Below, one piece after another: positions 11,461 through 22,768 of a stretch of 64,000 nucleotides of DNA. The stretch is from Anthonomus grandis grandis (lineage: Eukaryota; Arthropoda; Insecta; Coleoptera; Curculionidae), in the NCBI RefSeq assembly GCF_022605725.1, contig NC_065551.1, positions 34,038,001-34,102,000 of the forward strand. Direction: 5' to 3'. How positions within the stretch are numbered: position 1 is the first letter of the stretch; every line of letters starts with the position of its first letter. Both the position numbers and the translations under genes were made by a program. The notes under the pieces are model-generated. The model ran no database searches and had not been told where the DNA came from. It was given only the letters and a program-made list of their open reading frames with translations.

Positions 11461-12929
11461 TTTTTAAATCAAGAATTAACGAAATTTCTAACGTAATTGT
11501 CAAAAACTCAATTTTTCTTGTCAAATCGTCAAATTTTAAAATTTATCAGCAATTTAGCAATTTTTTAAGCATTTTTTTAATTGCCTGAAAAACAAAAAAA
11601 AATCAAAGAACTGGACTATTTCAATTATCCTCCCCATAAGAACCGTGCTCTCTTCGTGAAAATTATATATTTTTAACAAATTGATCAACTTAAACAAAAT
11701 TACTTGAATCGTTGCATTTATTAAAATGTTGTCATTAATTTCAGCACCTTTCAAGGCTAAAAATTGTACAGTAGAATGCGCTCAAGTGTCTCCTACAAGA
11801 GACACCAAGAATTTTGAAAAGGTTTTTGACATACGGGCAAATATGTCCGTTTGGTCCGGTAAAATTTTAAAAAAACTTCACAGTCTTTCCTAAGTTTTCT
11901 GGAATAATTAAAGTTTTAAAAACTACGAATTTTTTTAAAATGTTTGACTATTTTTTTAAAATATGAACAAAGATATATTGGATGGTCCAGTAAAAATGTC
12001 CAAAAATCTGAAATTAATGTATAAGGTGATGTTATAATGTTTTTCAATTTTCTAAAGAAGCTGATAAAATTTGAGCAGCATTAAAAAATGGACAGTATAA
12101 TTTATCAATTGAACATTAGCATACTTCCTATTCTCATTGTAAAGTACCAATAGGATATCTAATTTTTAAATGCAATCTCCTATGAGTTCTGTAAAAAATC
12201 CTCCCATATCATACATACATTATTCATATAATTATTATCAAATTAAAATCTTACAACCTTGATATTTTTTTCAAATCTCTCCGATCGAACAATGATATTC
12301 CCGCATTTTTTCTTATACATATCGTGAGACCTTTTTGCATTGTTGTATTATTGACAATATCTTTGATGCAATATCTATAATTACACTATTCTTAAATAAT
12401 CCCTCTAAGGCAATACATTCATCGGGCAATCAATAACTAATTAATTTTTTAGAAAAAAACCTATTTTAAGGTCAAACGTACTTCTGAACGTATTTCAATA
12501 TTTTCCCAAACGGGTCGCTAAGAAATCGACATGTAAATTACCATATAACACGTCGGTTCGTGTACTTAACAATGGTAAAATCGTAATTCATTCGTCACGT
12601 GCGTTAGACGTACCTAAACTATTATTAAGTTATTAATTTCTCTTGACGTGAGCTGTATACCTAGTATAGTTTTATTCAAATAGGTAGTACCCACCTTAAG
12701 GTTTTATGCATATATTTAATAATCGCTTAAATAGGATTGTGGTTAGACATACATATTATATACGACATGCCTGTTTCGAAATTCGTTCTCCACGTTCAGG
12801 TGCATATAAAAATTTAATACGCAATATTTCGAATTATATTTGAGTGAATAAAATTTAATTGTAAGGCAGGGTAGTATATTTTTTTTATGGAACGTATCTT
12901 TCACAAAGCTAAAAAAAAAATCTTTCATA
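11461..12929. other. AT-rich interval without recognisable features
   Basis: Mostly simple AT-rich sequence with a GC-richer patch at about 12500-12660. A small hairpin gtgtctc-ctacaa-gagacac lies at about 11787-11806. No gene is seen. Confidence 0.35.
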
Positions 12930-13508
12930 AATATATATTTATCAACCGTATATGATGAAGGTATATTTATTTAAAATGTAGAATATACGTGTATCATATA
13001 CGATTCTGTTTACAAAAGGGATTTCGGCATTTACATATCTAGTTTTTAAACTCGATTAATACATTTCAAATATTTGATGAAATTCTTCTGAAAAATCACT
13101 GGTTTTCGTCCATATTATCCAATCTAATAACGCTATTTTTTACTAAATATTTATACATAAAATTATATTAAATGGAAATAAATAGTATTATTGAATTAAA
13201 TATTTAATATATTTTTTCTGCAAAAACATTGTTTTTCATCAAACCAAACATTTGCCCAGTAAGAAATTCTTTCGAAAAATCACCGTTTTTTGTCCATGAT
13301 ATTCAATCTAATAGCACTGTTTTTGTATTAAATATTTATTAATAAACATATTTAAAATTATATCAAATTTAAATCAACAAATTGTGTTATTAGATTAGAT
13401 ATTAACAACAAAACCAGCTGTTATTTATGCGTATTATTTTGGAAAACAATGATTTTTGAAGACAATTTCTTACTGGTAAGTTGTGTGGGGTGGGTGGGGG
13501 GGTAAGGG
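12930..13508 (+). repeat. Dispersed G4-ended element, copy 1
   Basis: This copy shares its order of blocks with 13905-14317 and, inverted, with 27127-27560. The blocks are tagtttttaaactcgatta, atttgatgaaattctt, cgtccatattatccaatct, tatttattaataaacatat, gattagatattaac, and finally ttcttactggtaagttgtg. It ends in a G-rich tail at 13487-13508 with G-runs of 4, 3, 7 and 3 bases separated by T, T and TAA, a textbook G-quadruplex pattern. No terminal inverted repeats or coding frame are seen. It could be a non-autonomous mobile element or a satellite-like unit. Confidence 0.7.
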
Positions 13509-13904
13509 TAGCTTAATTAAAAATTTGTTTTTCTACACAGAAAAATTACCAGAAAAAAACGATTTTTAAGAAACTCAGAAAACTTCAAAATTAAACTAAA
13601 AAAACATTTGAAAAAGTTAAAAAACACTTTATTCACACAAACATTTATTAAAATAAAGATTAATACTTCTTAGATAGGAAACTCCCATAAAAGCCAATAG
13701 AACACCGAACGCCGATTGACTGTTGCGTCCTCTAAATGTCGAGGAGTCGTAATAACGGAAAGTGAAAATGTGACGTCATAACGGGCGGGGAATTTAAAAT
13801 TTGATTATAGCGCGAAATTTGAATTTCGCCACAATATACCGTGCTCTTTAATTGAGTGATTCAAGGCCTTGGTAGGAATGAATATACGCGATTTATCGAT
13901 GCTA
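13509..13904. other. Spacer between the two element copies
   Basis: A GC-richer non-repetitive patch at about 13690-13850 includes a short palindrome gcgaaatt-tg-aatttcgc (13812-13829). That motif echoes the ggcgcgaaattcaaa block at 877 near the window start. No gene is visible. Confidence 0.4.
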
Positions 13905-14317
13905 TTTGGAATTTCGATGTACTCAAATATTTGATGAAATTCGTCTGAAAAATCACTATTTTTCGTCCATATTATCCAATCTTATAACGCTGTTTTTATA
14001 CTAAATATTTATACATAAAATTGTATTAAATTTAAATAAACAAAGTTATTGAGTTAAATATTTGCCCAGTAAGTAATTCTTTTGAAAAACCACCGTTTTC
14101 GTCTATAATTTTTAATTTAATAGCACTGTTTTTGTATTAAATATTTATTAATATACATATATATAATTATATAAGATTTAAATAAACAAACTGTGTCATT
14201 AGATTAGATATTAACGACGAAACCAGCTGTTATTCATGCGTATTATTGTGGAAAACAATGATTTTTGAAAACAATTTCTTACTGGTAAGTTGTGTGGGGT
14301 GGGTGGGGGGGTAAGGG
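13905..14317 (+). repeat. Dispersed G4-ended element, copy 2
   Basis: This direct copy of 13060-13508 has clear divergence in the middle and a perfectly preserved 3' end. The G-rich tail at 14296-14317 again has runs of 4, 3, 7 and 3 G. Better conservation at the G-rich end than in the body is worth noting. Confidence 0.7.
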
Positions 14318-14543
14318 TAGGATGAATAAAAAAATTTGTAAATTTGCAAAACATAATTGCCTGAGAAAAAAATATCTACATTGGTAGTAAAGTTATTAAA
14401 AAAAACTCATTTTATAAACATCTTTAAATCGTATACAATGCACCATACTTAAACGTGAACAAAATATAAACATAATATTAAATTCCTCCTCAATCATGCG
14501 GCTATTTTATCCGATATTTAAAGTTCCACCAAAAAATTATGTA

Positions 14544-15256
14544 CAGTATTTTGCATAACTATAGCAACAAGCGATGTTTTCAAAAATATTATTTACTCCT
14601 TGGACCCATAGTAAGAATAGTGGGCAAAATGGATCGTTTCATGTACAAAGATATTCTGCAAACACATTTAGTGCCATATATGGATGAAGTCATGCCAGTA
14701 ACAGCCCTATTTCAGCATGACAACGATTCAAAACATGTTTCTCAATTTGTTAAGAGGTGGCTATCCGATGAAAAAATAAATGTAATGGTCTGGCCATCTC
14801 AATCGCCAGACCTAAACCCTATAGAGAATTTATAGCATTACATTGACACCAAAATCAGGCACCTAACATGCTCTAATACAAATATTCTCTTTGAAATAGT
14901 AGAAAAGGCTTGGAAAGAAGTGAACAATGACTATATTATGAAATTAATTGAGTCCATGCCAAGACGATGTGCAGATGTTATAAAGGAGAAGGGGTACTAC
15001 ACGAAATATTGAATTGATTTTAATTTAGTTGGGTTATATTTTTTTTAGAATCAAAACTAGTTTTTGTTGCTATATTTTTGAATAATAAATTTGCATAAAA
15101 CAGTTTGGTGTTTTATTTATTATGATACAAAAAATATGAAAATATAAACAGGCTCTAACTATTCTTGTAAATAATATATAAACCCTACTTATAAAATAGA
15201 TACTAAAAGATATATAACAGGAAAGTTCAGTGTTTCTATCTTTTTGCACAATACTG
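14544..15256 (+). mobile_element. Internally deleted Tc1-like transposon (TA target site)
   Basis: Both ends carry imperfect terminal inverted repeats beginning cagtatt: cagtattttgcataactata from 14544, and on the other strand cagtattgtgcaaaaagata from 15256. Each end is flanked by TA (14542-14543 and 15257-15258), the Tc1/mariner target duplication. The element is about 713 bp, roughly half the usual size. The left TIR is joined almost directly to the catalytic domain, so the DNA-binding region and the first catalytic Asp are gone. It would need a transposase supplied in trans to move. Confidence 0.85.
14596..15012 (+). pseudogene. Tc1-like transposase, C-terminal catalytic part (DD34E type)
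   Basis: Transposases of this family cut and paste the element at TA sites using a DDE triad. The frame reads LGPIVRIVGKMDRFMYKDIL, then QHDNDSKH with the second Asp, WPSQSPDLNPIENL with the catalytic Glu, and after a stop IDTKIRHL, SMPRRC and a C-terminal TKY at 15007-15009. The codon after PIENL, Trp in relatives, is a TAG stop (14833-14835), and the frame is otherwise open to TGA at 15010-15012. The N-terminal half, including both helix-turn-helix domains and the first Asp, is missing. It is non-functional as it stands. Confidence 0.85.
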
Positions 15257-15299
15257 TACATCTGGTGTAAACCAAAAATAAACGTTTATTTAATCATCG

Positions 15300-16270
15300 T
15301 ATGTTGCTTGGGTTGTTTCTATCTGAAGCGCTTCTTCTGTTCCTGGGATTTTTCCTCCTTTTCCAGATTTTTTTTCCAATCTTAATAAATTGTTTTTTTG
15401 TGCTTTTTGGAATTTAATTTTTTTTCTCTTTTCCAAGATATCTAAAAAAAGTTCATTTAAAATAATTTATTCAATTTCTGGAATTTAAAACGGAGTTTGA
15501 CAAAATCTCCTTTTTTAGGAAATTAAGGGTGTTTTATGAAAAATATTATTTTACGTGTTCCTGGAATTGAAAATAATTAATTTTTTATTTTTTAAAAATT
15601 TAAAGTAATTTTTTTCTGTTCCTAAAATTTGAAATTTTTCCTCTTTTTTTCAAGTTTTTCCAAGCATAATAATTTTTTTTTGTCAAGCATTGGCATTTGA
15701 AAGAACTTTCCCTTTTTCTCGAAAAATTGAACGATATTATTTGGCATTTAAAATCATTTTTCCCGCTTTCATTAAATTTAGGATGTTCCCATTTTCCAGA
15801 AATTTAAAAGGTTTTTTTTTGTGTTCCTGGAATTTGAACATTCTTCTCGTTTTCCAAACTTTTTCCAGGCATAATAAAAAAAACTTTTGTGGGACCTCGA
15901 CAGTTGAAAGAACTTCCTTTTTCCAGGAAACTGAAGTGTATTTGTTTATTTAAAATAATTTTTTTAGCTTTCATTAAATTTAGACTGTGTTCATTTTCTT
16001 CCAGAAGTTTAGAGTCATTTTTATTGTATTCCAGGAATTTTTTTTGTTCCTGAACTTTTAAATCGTTGCCGTGTTTTCATAACAAATAGTTTTTTCCTGG
16101 AATTTGAAAAAAAGACAAAAAAATTTTTCAAGCATTTCTGGAAACATGAAAATAAAAACCAAAAAATCCTTTTCCAGGAAAGCACATTTTTGGCATAATT
16201 CATTGAATTTAAGTAAACATTTCTCGTAAATACAGTTTTTTTCGGGACATTCTTAGGAACCTTTTGGGGT
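15300..16270. repeat. Decayed TTCCTGGAATTT-type repeat
   Basis: Words such as ttcctggaattt, ttttccaggaa and tttccaggcataa recur at irregular spacing on both strands, in poly-T-rich sequence. Open frames at 15690-15953 (+) and 16021-16203 (-) are made of Phe/Lys-rich low-complexity translation and are not genes. Confidence 0.5.
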
Positions 16271-16327
16271 ATTTTAAATCACCCTGACGCGAAAAATCCG
16301 TTAGTATTTTTTTTTTGGATATTTAAG

Positions 16328-16379
16328 CCAAATCAACCAACTGGTGCAATATGTCCGCGCCCAATATGATCGTCGTGCC
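16328..16379 (+). other. Candidate small internal exon
   Basis: A poly-T tract and AG end at 16327, and a perfect GTAAGT follows 16379. Between them two frames are open. One reads QINQLVQYVRAQYDRRA, which looks helical. The other contains MSAPNMIVVP starting at an ATG at 16351. The segment is GC-richer than its surroundings. No family is recognised, and without neighbouring exons it remains a guess. Confidence 0.25.
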
Positions 16380-17517
16380 GTAAGTACGCTGCTCTCAATA
16401 CACACCTACATTTAAATAGATGCCTTGGCCTTAACACAAAACGTACATTTCCTATATTATTTGAACGCATGTCTACTCGGGTCATTCCGATATACCGTGC
16501 AACAACAGAAAATATCCAGTTTATTCCCTCAGTAATCGCATTACGGCCAATTTTCCTATCTTTATTGCATCGCCGGTACTATATAGCCTTTATCTCGATT
16601 TATTTTAAGTCTTTTTTCGCGTACTGGGTACCATTTATGCCATCATGCTCGGTTGGCTATATATGTGACACACTAACTCCGAGATGTTTGTCTCAAGAAT
16701 GCTTCAATCATGATTTGATTATAAGTGAAAATTAGAGAGTAATCATCATTATGATCATTAACGGTGCAATTCGTTTTCCGACCATAGGACCACACACTAA
16801 GGTTAATTTAGTAAATACTCACATAGCTTAATTTGCTAGACAGGTTTTTTTTATCATCCGGAAATTTCATTAATTTTTGCCTCATTTAAATGCCATTAAT
16901 AAATTTAGAAACAATTTATTTGATCAAGATTCACCTCTTAAAAATTTCCTTTGAACCTCAGAACAGTGAGGCCAAAGACCTCTCACTCGAACTTATAATT
17001 ACGAATTATTATGAGATTCAAAAAAAGAGCATCTACTCGAGGTCATCAAGAAATATCAACTTTCACCTAAACGTAAAACGCAATCTGTATTTTTTTACGT
17101 ATAAATTATCGTAAATATTGATACTACATATTCGACTGATGCCTCCCGGAAACCCCAAATAATCCATACATAATAGCCGATAGTCGTAATTTTTCGTCGT
17201 TTGCGTCTGCTACTCCCATATCGTTCGTTATTCTTTACCTCTTACTCATAATCTACGTTATACGGCAGACTTATGGCATTCGCTTGAATTATATGGAGAA
17301 ATTCTCTATTCAGGCAAAAGGTACTATCGTGACGCCGGGATTAAATAGATAAATAGCACGTTTTTTTGTTGCATTCACCATTAATATTCGCCTCTATAGG
17401 GTACAAATATGGTCAAGTAGATGTTTGAGTAGGAAATTATGTTTTTGAAAGAGAATTTGTTCTTGCACAAGGTAAAACATCCACTTAAAGTACAATTAAT
17501 GCTGGATTTTTTTTGTA
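16380..17517. other. Non-repetitive interval, possible regulatory islands
   Basis: GC-richer complex patches lie at 16440-16700 and 17110-17340. An 88-codon frame (16469-16735) contains hydrophobic stretches but no motif I recognise. I leave it uncalled. Confidence 0.3.
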
Positions 17518-17844
17518 TGTCCAGTTGCTTTGTTTATTAGAGAAACACAAGTTTCTTCTTTAGTTTCAAGTGGTATTGTGAATAAATTAATGGCGATTTT
17601 TGATCTAGAATAACTAACTGCACTTTATTTCGTCAAGTCTTTAAGAAATCCAGTCGATTTTGAAGAAATAAGCAGTCATTACCCAGACGTCACCCAATAT
17701 CCATGGAATATGCCACCTATATCTCATTTTTTAAACTGCTTAGATATCCTACAGATATGCCAATTATCGCATATGCAAGATGAGCAATATTCTTGTGCCG
17801 AGAGTATTCAATTTTCATATCTGTCAAATATTCCAACGGCATAA
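17518..17844 (+). pseudogene. Unrecognised coding-like relic, 108 codons with one stop
   Basis: One frame is open from 17518 to TAA at 17842-17844 except for a TAA at 17611-17613. It contains SSGIVNKLMAIFDLE before the internal stop, and after it LRNPVDFEEISSHYPDVTQ, YPWNMPP and ISHFLNCLDILQICQL. Amino-acid use looks protein-like rather than AT-driven. I do not recognise the family with confidence. A degraded transposon-borne or host protein fragment is most likely. No acceptor, donor or start codon is convincing. Confidence 0.3.
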
Positions 17845-19640
17845 GATTTGAAATAAATAAAACTTGTTTTTTCTATTTTTTAATACAGTATATATTTAAT
17901 TTTCAAAATTTTTTAAAAATTCTTGGTTAGGTATATTGATACATCTACAGCTGTTATCTTCTGCTCCAATATAATACCTATTAGTGTTTTCAACTTAAAC
18001 TCGTTTATTTAAAAAAAAATAACTATATATTTTATCCAGAAACTTTAAATGGTATACACAAGTCCTGTAGGATCTTGCTGTAGATTCCGATCTATTGTTT
18101 GTTCACTCTCTCTCTAATTCGGTCTTTATGTTGTTAAAAACGTGCTTTCTCTGCCATTTTATCTTAGGAATACGTAGTAAGTATTCTAATTGGAAATTCT
18201 AAGCGTGCACTTCAGATTTCCGAATGTAGAAACTTTAATAATTTAAAAAACATAGAAAAAAGCGTTTTTTTTTCTATGAAAACTCACTCAGAAAGAGACA
18301 CTTTGCCATCACTGATTTGTCTTAATAAAATACATCAAAAGTACATCTTGGATCTATAATAGAAATTCCATTATGTTGCTTATTCACCATACCGCTCATG
18401 CATTCCGTGCTATCCGTAATCTCGCGAAGAAAATGCAAAACATCCGCAAAAGTTCGGATTCGAACCTTCTCTAACAGTAATTGTACAAGAATCTTAATGG
18501 CCCCGCTTTAAATAGCTGCTACGAGCTTATTATCTAACGCCGCAGCATAACCTCAATCCATTTATTATGAGTGTTTTTTTTTCCATTTTTCGAAACCCTA
18601 CCTGACCGTCACATTCTTTAATCGGAAAAACCGTTTTTTTGGTCACGGTAGTACTAGATCGGGTAAGTTTCGTAAACGACTTTTAAGTATTTCCAGAAAC
18701 CTATATTTACTCGGATTAATCCTCTTAAATTTAAAATCATAAACCTTTAGCACGTCCAAATGAATAAATTACTCTTATCAATTTTGATTTACCTTTACCT
18801 GCGAGAACTCGGAGTACAGAGTGACCTAAATGCAAAGAGATTGAATGATTGAACTTCAGTAGATGACAGAGAAACCCTTCTTGATCAAATATGAAACACA
18901 CTATATAGAGAGACCCAACTTAAGATGCGGCTCGATTTCAGCCACCTTATACAGTAAAAACAGGTAAAAACCAAAAAAAAAAAAAAGTTGAACTTATAGC
19001 TGATCAATGATCTTCTTGAATTACCAACCATAATAAACCCAAACCCGAATTAAAAATTTGAATATAATTTACCTTTACCTGCCCCTAATCAGCCAATTCG
19101 GTGATTTAGATATGGCAGCTTCTCGGTATCTAGGTTTTATTCACTTAAATTGTATGTTGTGGAATCAGGTACAAATTGAAGTATGGACGCCAGATTTCAC
19201 AAGGATTTATTACCCCTGGGGACACCATCAATATAAAGAAAAATGTTTCTTGAAAACAAATACGTGAGTAGATGGTGAAAAAGTGAACCGAATGACTCAG
19301 TTCACGGTGTCCATTCTTTAGTCATGTATTTATCAGCGTGACGTATTTGTTGAACATTTGTCTGTTGTAGTTAGACATGTTGGTGACAATAAGTACATAA
19401 CTTAAGTGTAAGAAACAAAATGAAGAAAATTAACTTGAAAAGAGACAATTTTTAATGCCATCTTTAGGACGACCTGTTATATGTAATTTTAAATTCTTAA
19501 GGCTTAAGCAGCTTAAAATGTTATGCTGATCATTAAAAAGAGAAAACATAAAAAACGCTTTTAGAACTTCATTAAGTGACAAAAGGGCATAAAGAGGAGA
19601 ATAGGGTTCAGCTAGGGCTTAAAAGATTAGAAGAAAAACT
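17845..19640. other. No gene recognised
   Basis: AT-rich sequence with GC-richer patches at 18360-18640. The stretch 19058-19267 contains a 69-codon plus frame with no known motif. On the minus strand the sequence ggggcag followed by gtaaagg near 19081 looks like a weak splice donor. Nothing is strong enough to call. Confidence 0.3.
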
Positions 19641-20254
19641 CGTAAAATTCGGGTTTTTGACTTTGCTCGCTCCTTCTATAAAAATGTGGCTTTTTAAAAT
19701 TTTTAATGATAATATATGGGGTGTGATTCAATTTTGAACATGGAAACATGTGAAATTTCATTTTTTTTAAATTACTTCTAATGGAAAAATGACTTGAAAA
19801 TGTACATGAATTACTTTAGGTTCCTGAAAAATGGATATATTTTAATGAATTCATAAAAATTAGTTTAAATTTAAAAAAATCCCTCAATAACCTAGAAAAA
19901 GAGAAATTTATTTTCCAATTGCAATAATCTACAAAAAAGCCTACCAATGCTGTCTAAGAAAAAATTGATAAAGGAAAAAAAACACCTTAAATTTCCTGGA
20001 TAAATCAGAAAGTTATTTTCAAATTTCAAAAAAGCCTATTTATGCTAATATTCCAGAAATATCCCAATTCTTTTTTTATTCCCGGTAAATGGAAATATAT
20101 TTAAATTTCCGTGACTACAAAAAAAAATACTTTAATTTAAAAAAAAAATCAATATTCTGAAAAATCAGATTTTTTTTTTAATTCCTAGAACTTAAAAAAA
20201 ATTCTTTCTTTGTCAAAGTCCAGAATAATCCAGTGATCAATTATTTCAAGATTT
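19641..20254. repeat. Decayed CCTGG-containing low-complexity tract
   Basis: AT-rich sequence with recurring ttcctg, attccaga and tttaaatttcc words, similar in texture to 15.3-16.3 kb and 26-27 kb. No regular period and no gene. Confidence 0.35.
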
Positions 20255-20990
20255 TATCAACAAAATTTAAGATATTTCCACGTAAACAACAGACAAATTA
20301 TTTTGTCTCTTACAGGCACTCCTGGAATAAAAATTCCATTTTCTTGATTTTTAGTGCACACATTTTAGGCATTTCTTCAGAAAAGTCTAAAAAACCCTTT
20401 TAAAGATGCACAAATCAATAATACTAAAATACTAAGATCCACGAATAAATAATTTTAAAATTTTAACTACTAGAACTCGAGATTTTGGCGTGCCAATAAG
20501 AGACAAATTATTTTGTTTCTTACAGGCACTCCTGGAATAAAAATTCCATTTTCTCGACTTTTAATCTATGGATTTTAATATTTTTTTCAGAAGAGACTAA
20601 AATGGTCTTTAGAGCAGTCCTAAAATCAATAATTTTGGAATTTTAATTAACAGAACTTAAAATATTGGCATACGAACATTAGACAAATTATTTTGTCTCT
20701 TACAGGCACTCCTGGATTGAAAATTCCATTTTCTTGACTTTTTGTGCGTGAATTTCAGCGATTTCTTTAGAAAAGTCTAAAATAGTCTTTAAAAAGATCC
20801 ACAAATCAGTAATACCAAAATTTCGACTACTAAAACTCGAGATATTGGCGTGCCAATGAGGGACAAATTATTTTGTTCCTTACAGGCACTCCTGGAATAA
20901 AAATTAAATTTTCTTCATTTTTAGTGCATGGATTTTAGTCATTTCTTTAAAAAAAGACAAAAAAAAATAAGAAACTCATTAACTTTTTTT
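20255..20990. repeat. Tandem repeat, 180 bp, four units
   Basis: The marker tacaggcactcctgga occurs at 20311, 20521, 20701 and 20881. Spacing is 210, 180 and 180 bp, and the first unit carries an extra piece of about 30 bp. Each unit contains attattttgt-t-cttacagg and, except in the last copies, the short palindrome tggaat-aaaa-attcca. A single inverted relative lies at 48850-48995. Confidence 0.9.
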
Positions 20991-21994
20991 CATCTTAAAA
21001 CCTCCTTTTAAACCCGCGAAAAATGACACTCCTAAGCAATTCCCAAAAAGAAAACACAATCTGTTTTAATACAATTTTTAATCTGCCTCCCTCTGATACA
21101 TTATTCATTATATTATAAAAAACCAGACACTAAAAAACTCCCTGTATACTAAATATGTTTTCATATCTGCAGCCATATTGAAATAACCAAAGGCACATAA
21201 TGATCTCAATCAGTACCATGTCATTCCCAAAAAATACCTTCAGGGGCTTATCCCTCGATACCAGTCATTCTTTTTTTTTTCTCGAAAATGACAAATGAAC
21301 ATCATCATCATTATCATCAGACGTAATCTTATCTCCGATGTCTTTTCGGTCTAGACGCGTTCAGTCACGTGACTGCTAATAGCAAATATTCGGATGTAAT
21401 GGACTTTAATACGCAAAACGATTATTTTGTCGGTTGCACAAGGAACCGCTTAACGACTAGTTTGTTATCTCGTAGCTGACAAAACAGAATTTTAATAATA
21501 AATAAAAATAAATAAATAAATAGAAAAACCAACTAACGCGGGGCCTTTCTTAAGTGTTTCGAACAGTATTTCAGTCATTTTTCTTGCCTATCTATAACAT
21601 AATATACCTATTAAAGGTTATTTACCGTTTTGTTTCGTTAGAGGAATTCCTTTTAAACGGATAACGATGTCGCAACATGTGAATATATATTTTTTAAATA
21701 AATAATAATTATGTGGGCAGGAAAGTTGGCGCCCAACATTTTGTGGCATAAAAGAAGTCCCTTACGTCTTGTCATGTCACTTATCTTAATCTTTCTTAAT
21801 AAAGTTGACCTTTTTAAGGAAGTATTCAGTTACTTGATTAACCGTACGGTTAAAACCATAAAGTAAGTAAGATACCACTGATATGACTAAAAATTTATGT
21901 CTTTATTTGTTTCTATGGGTTCTTTCTTTTTTTTGTAGTATAAGGTTGGTTCTAAATAATAAAAGATACATATCAACAATTTCTTGCAAGTATG
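20991..21994. other. Non-repetitive interval
   Basis: GC-richer patches occur at 21150-21260 and 21310-21480, the latter containing a palindromic E-box. A (taaa)n-like run lies at about 21500-21522. No gene is seen. Confidence 0.35.
21362..21375. promoter_or_regulatory. 14-bp perfect palindrome, CLEAR-type E-box
   Basis: The sequence cagtcacgtgactg is identical to its reverse complement and contains GTCACGTGAC. That is the consensus bound by MITF/TFEB-type bHLH-zip factors (the CLEAR element). It lies in a non-repetitive, GC-richer island. Binding is inference only. Confidence 0.35.
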
Positions 21995-22142
21995 CAGGGT
22001 GTCCCAAAAGTCAACGATAAGCCGATAAAGGGCAATAGACCAGGTACTCAGGGATTCAAAAAAAAATACTAAAAAAATTCTATCCTGAGTACTTTTAAAA
22101 TTATAGGCATTCATAGAAAAACCGAAAAAAATACACCCCCTG
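21995..22142. repeat. Possible short MITE-like unit with CAGGG termini
   Basis: It starts cagggtgtccc at 21995 and, read on the minus strand, starts cagggggtgta at 22142, giving an imperfect inverted terminus about 148 bp apart. The motif gacaccctgta also occurs at 29459 and 52842, suggesting a dispersed family. No clear target duplication is seen. Confidence 0.35.
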
Positions 22143-22495
22143 GTCAATTTTAGTACTGTTGCTACAAATTTTCGAATTTCTTAACATTTTTTTTAATGTA
22201 ACCCTAAATAACCTTTCGATAAATTACAAAACTAAATTCAAACACAACTGTTCACATTGTCAAGAAATTATCAGATTTTTGCGCAACTTGTGTTGAAAAT
22301 TGTGTCTTTTGACCATCATTTCCCAAATTTAACTAACTGTCCTGGAAAAGAAAATTACTTGACTGCTTGGCAAGTGATTTCAAAAGTTGGCGTATCTAAT
22401 CTAGATTTCAAAATGGTAAGATACTTGCTAGATTATTGCTTCAATAGGTGTGTAAATTAGTAATAAGCAATTTAATTGGTTAAATCTGTGCCCAG

Positions 22496-22563
22496 ACCCA
22501 TGGTTTCTCGTCCAGAATAACCGATTGGCGCGGTTTCAGAGAGTATCGGTCCGGCATGAATAC
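22496..22563 (+). other. Candidate 68-bp internal exon
   Basis: An acceptor-like tctgtgcccag ends at 22495 and a GTGAGT donor starts at 22564. The enclosed sequence is much GC-richer than its flanks and open in two frames: one contains GFSSRITDWRGFREYRSGM, the other RLARFQRVSVRHEY. I recognise no protein family. It could equally be a conserved non-coding patch with chance splice signals. Confidence 0.3.
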
Positions 22564-22768
22564 GTGAGTAACCTTTCATTCTTTTCGACTTTTATTTTTA
22601 TAAATTTTAAATTAATAATTTATTTATTAACGTTTTATACTGTTTGTCATTCATGATTGCTCAAATTTACCGAAATCTTCATAGGGTAATCATTATTTAG
22701 CCTTTTCCAGAACATGTTCTATAGTAGAGATGATAAAACTATTACTTGTCGTAAGTATGTTTTTCAGC

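Noticed and set aside
18445..18475. tRNA-like T-arm word on the minus strand (ggttcgaatcc)
   Set aside because: The five flanking bases on each side do not pair, and no anticodon arm or acceptor stem is found at tRNA spacing.
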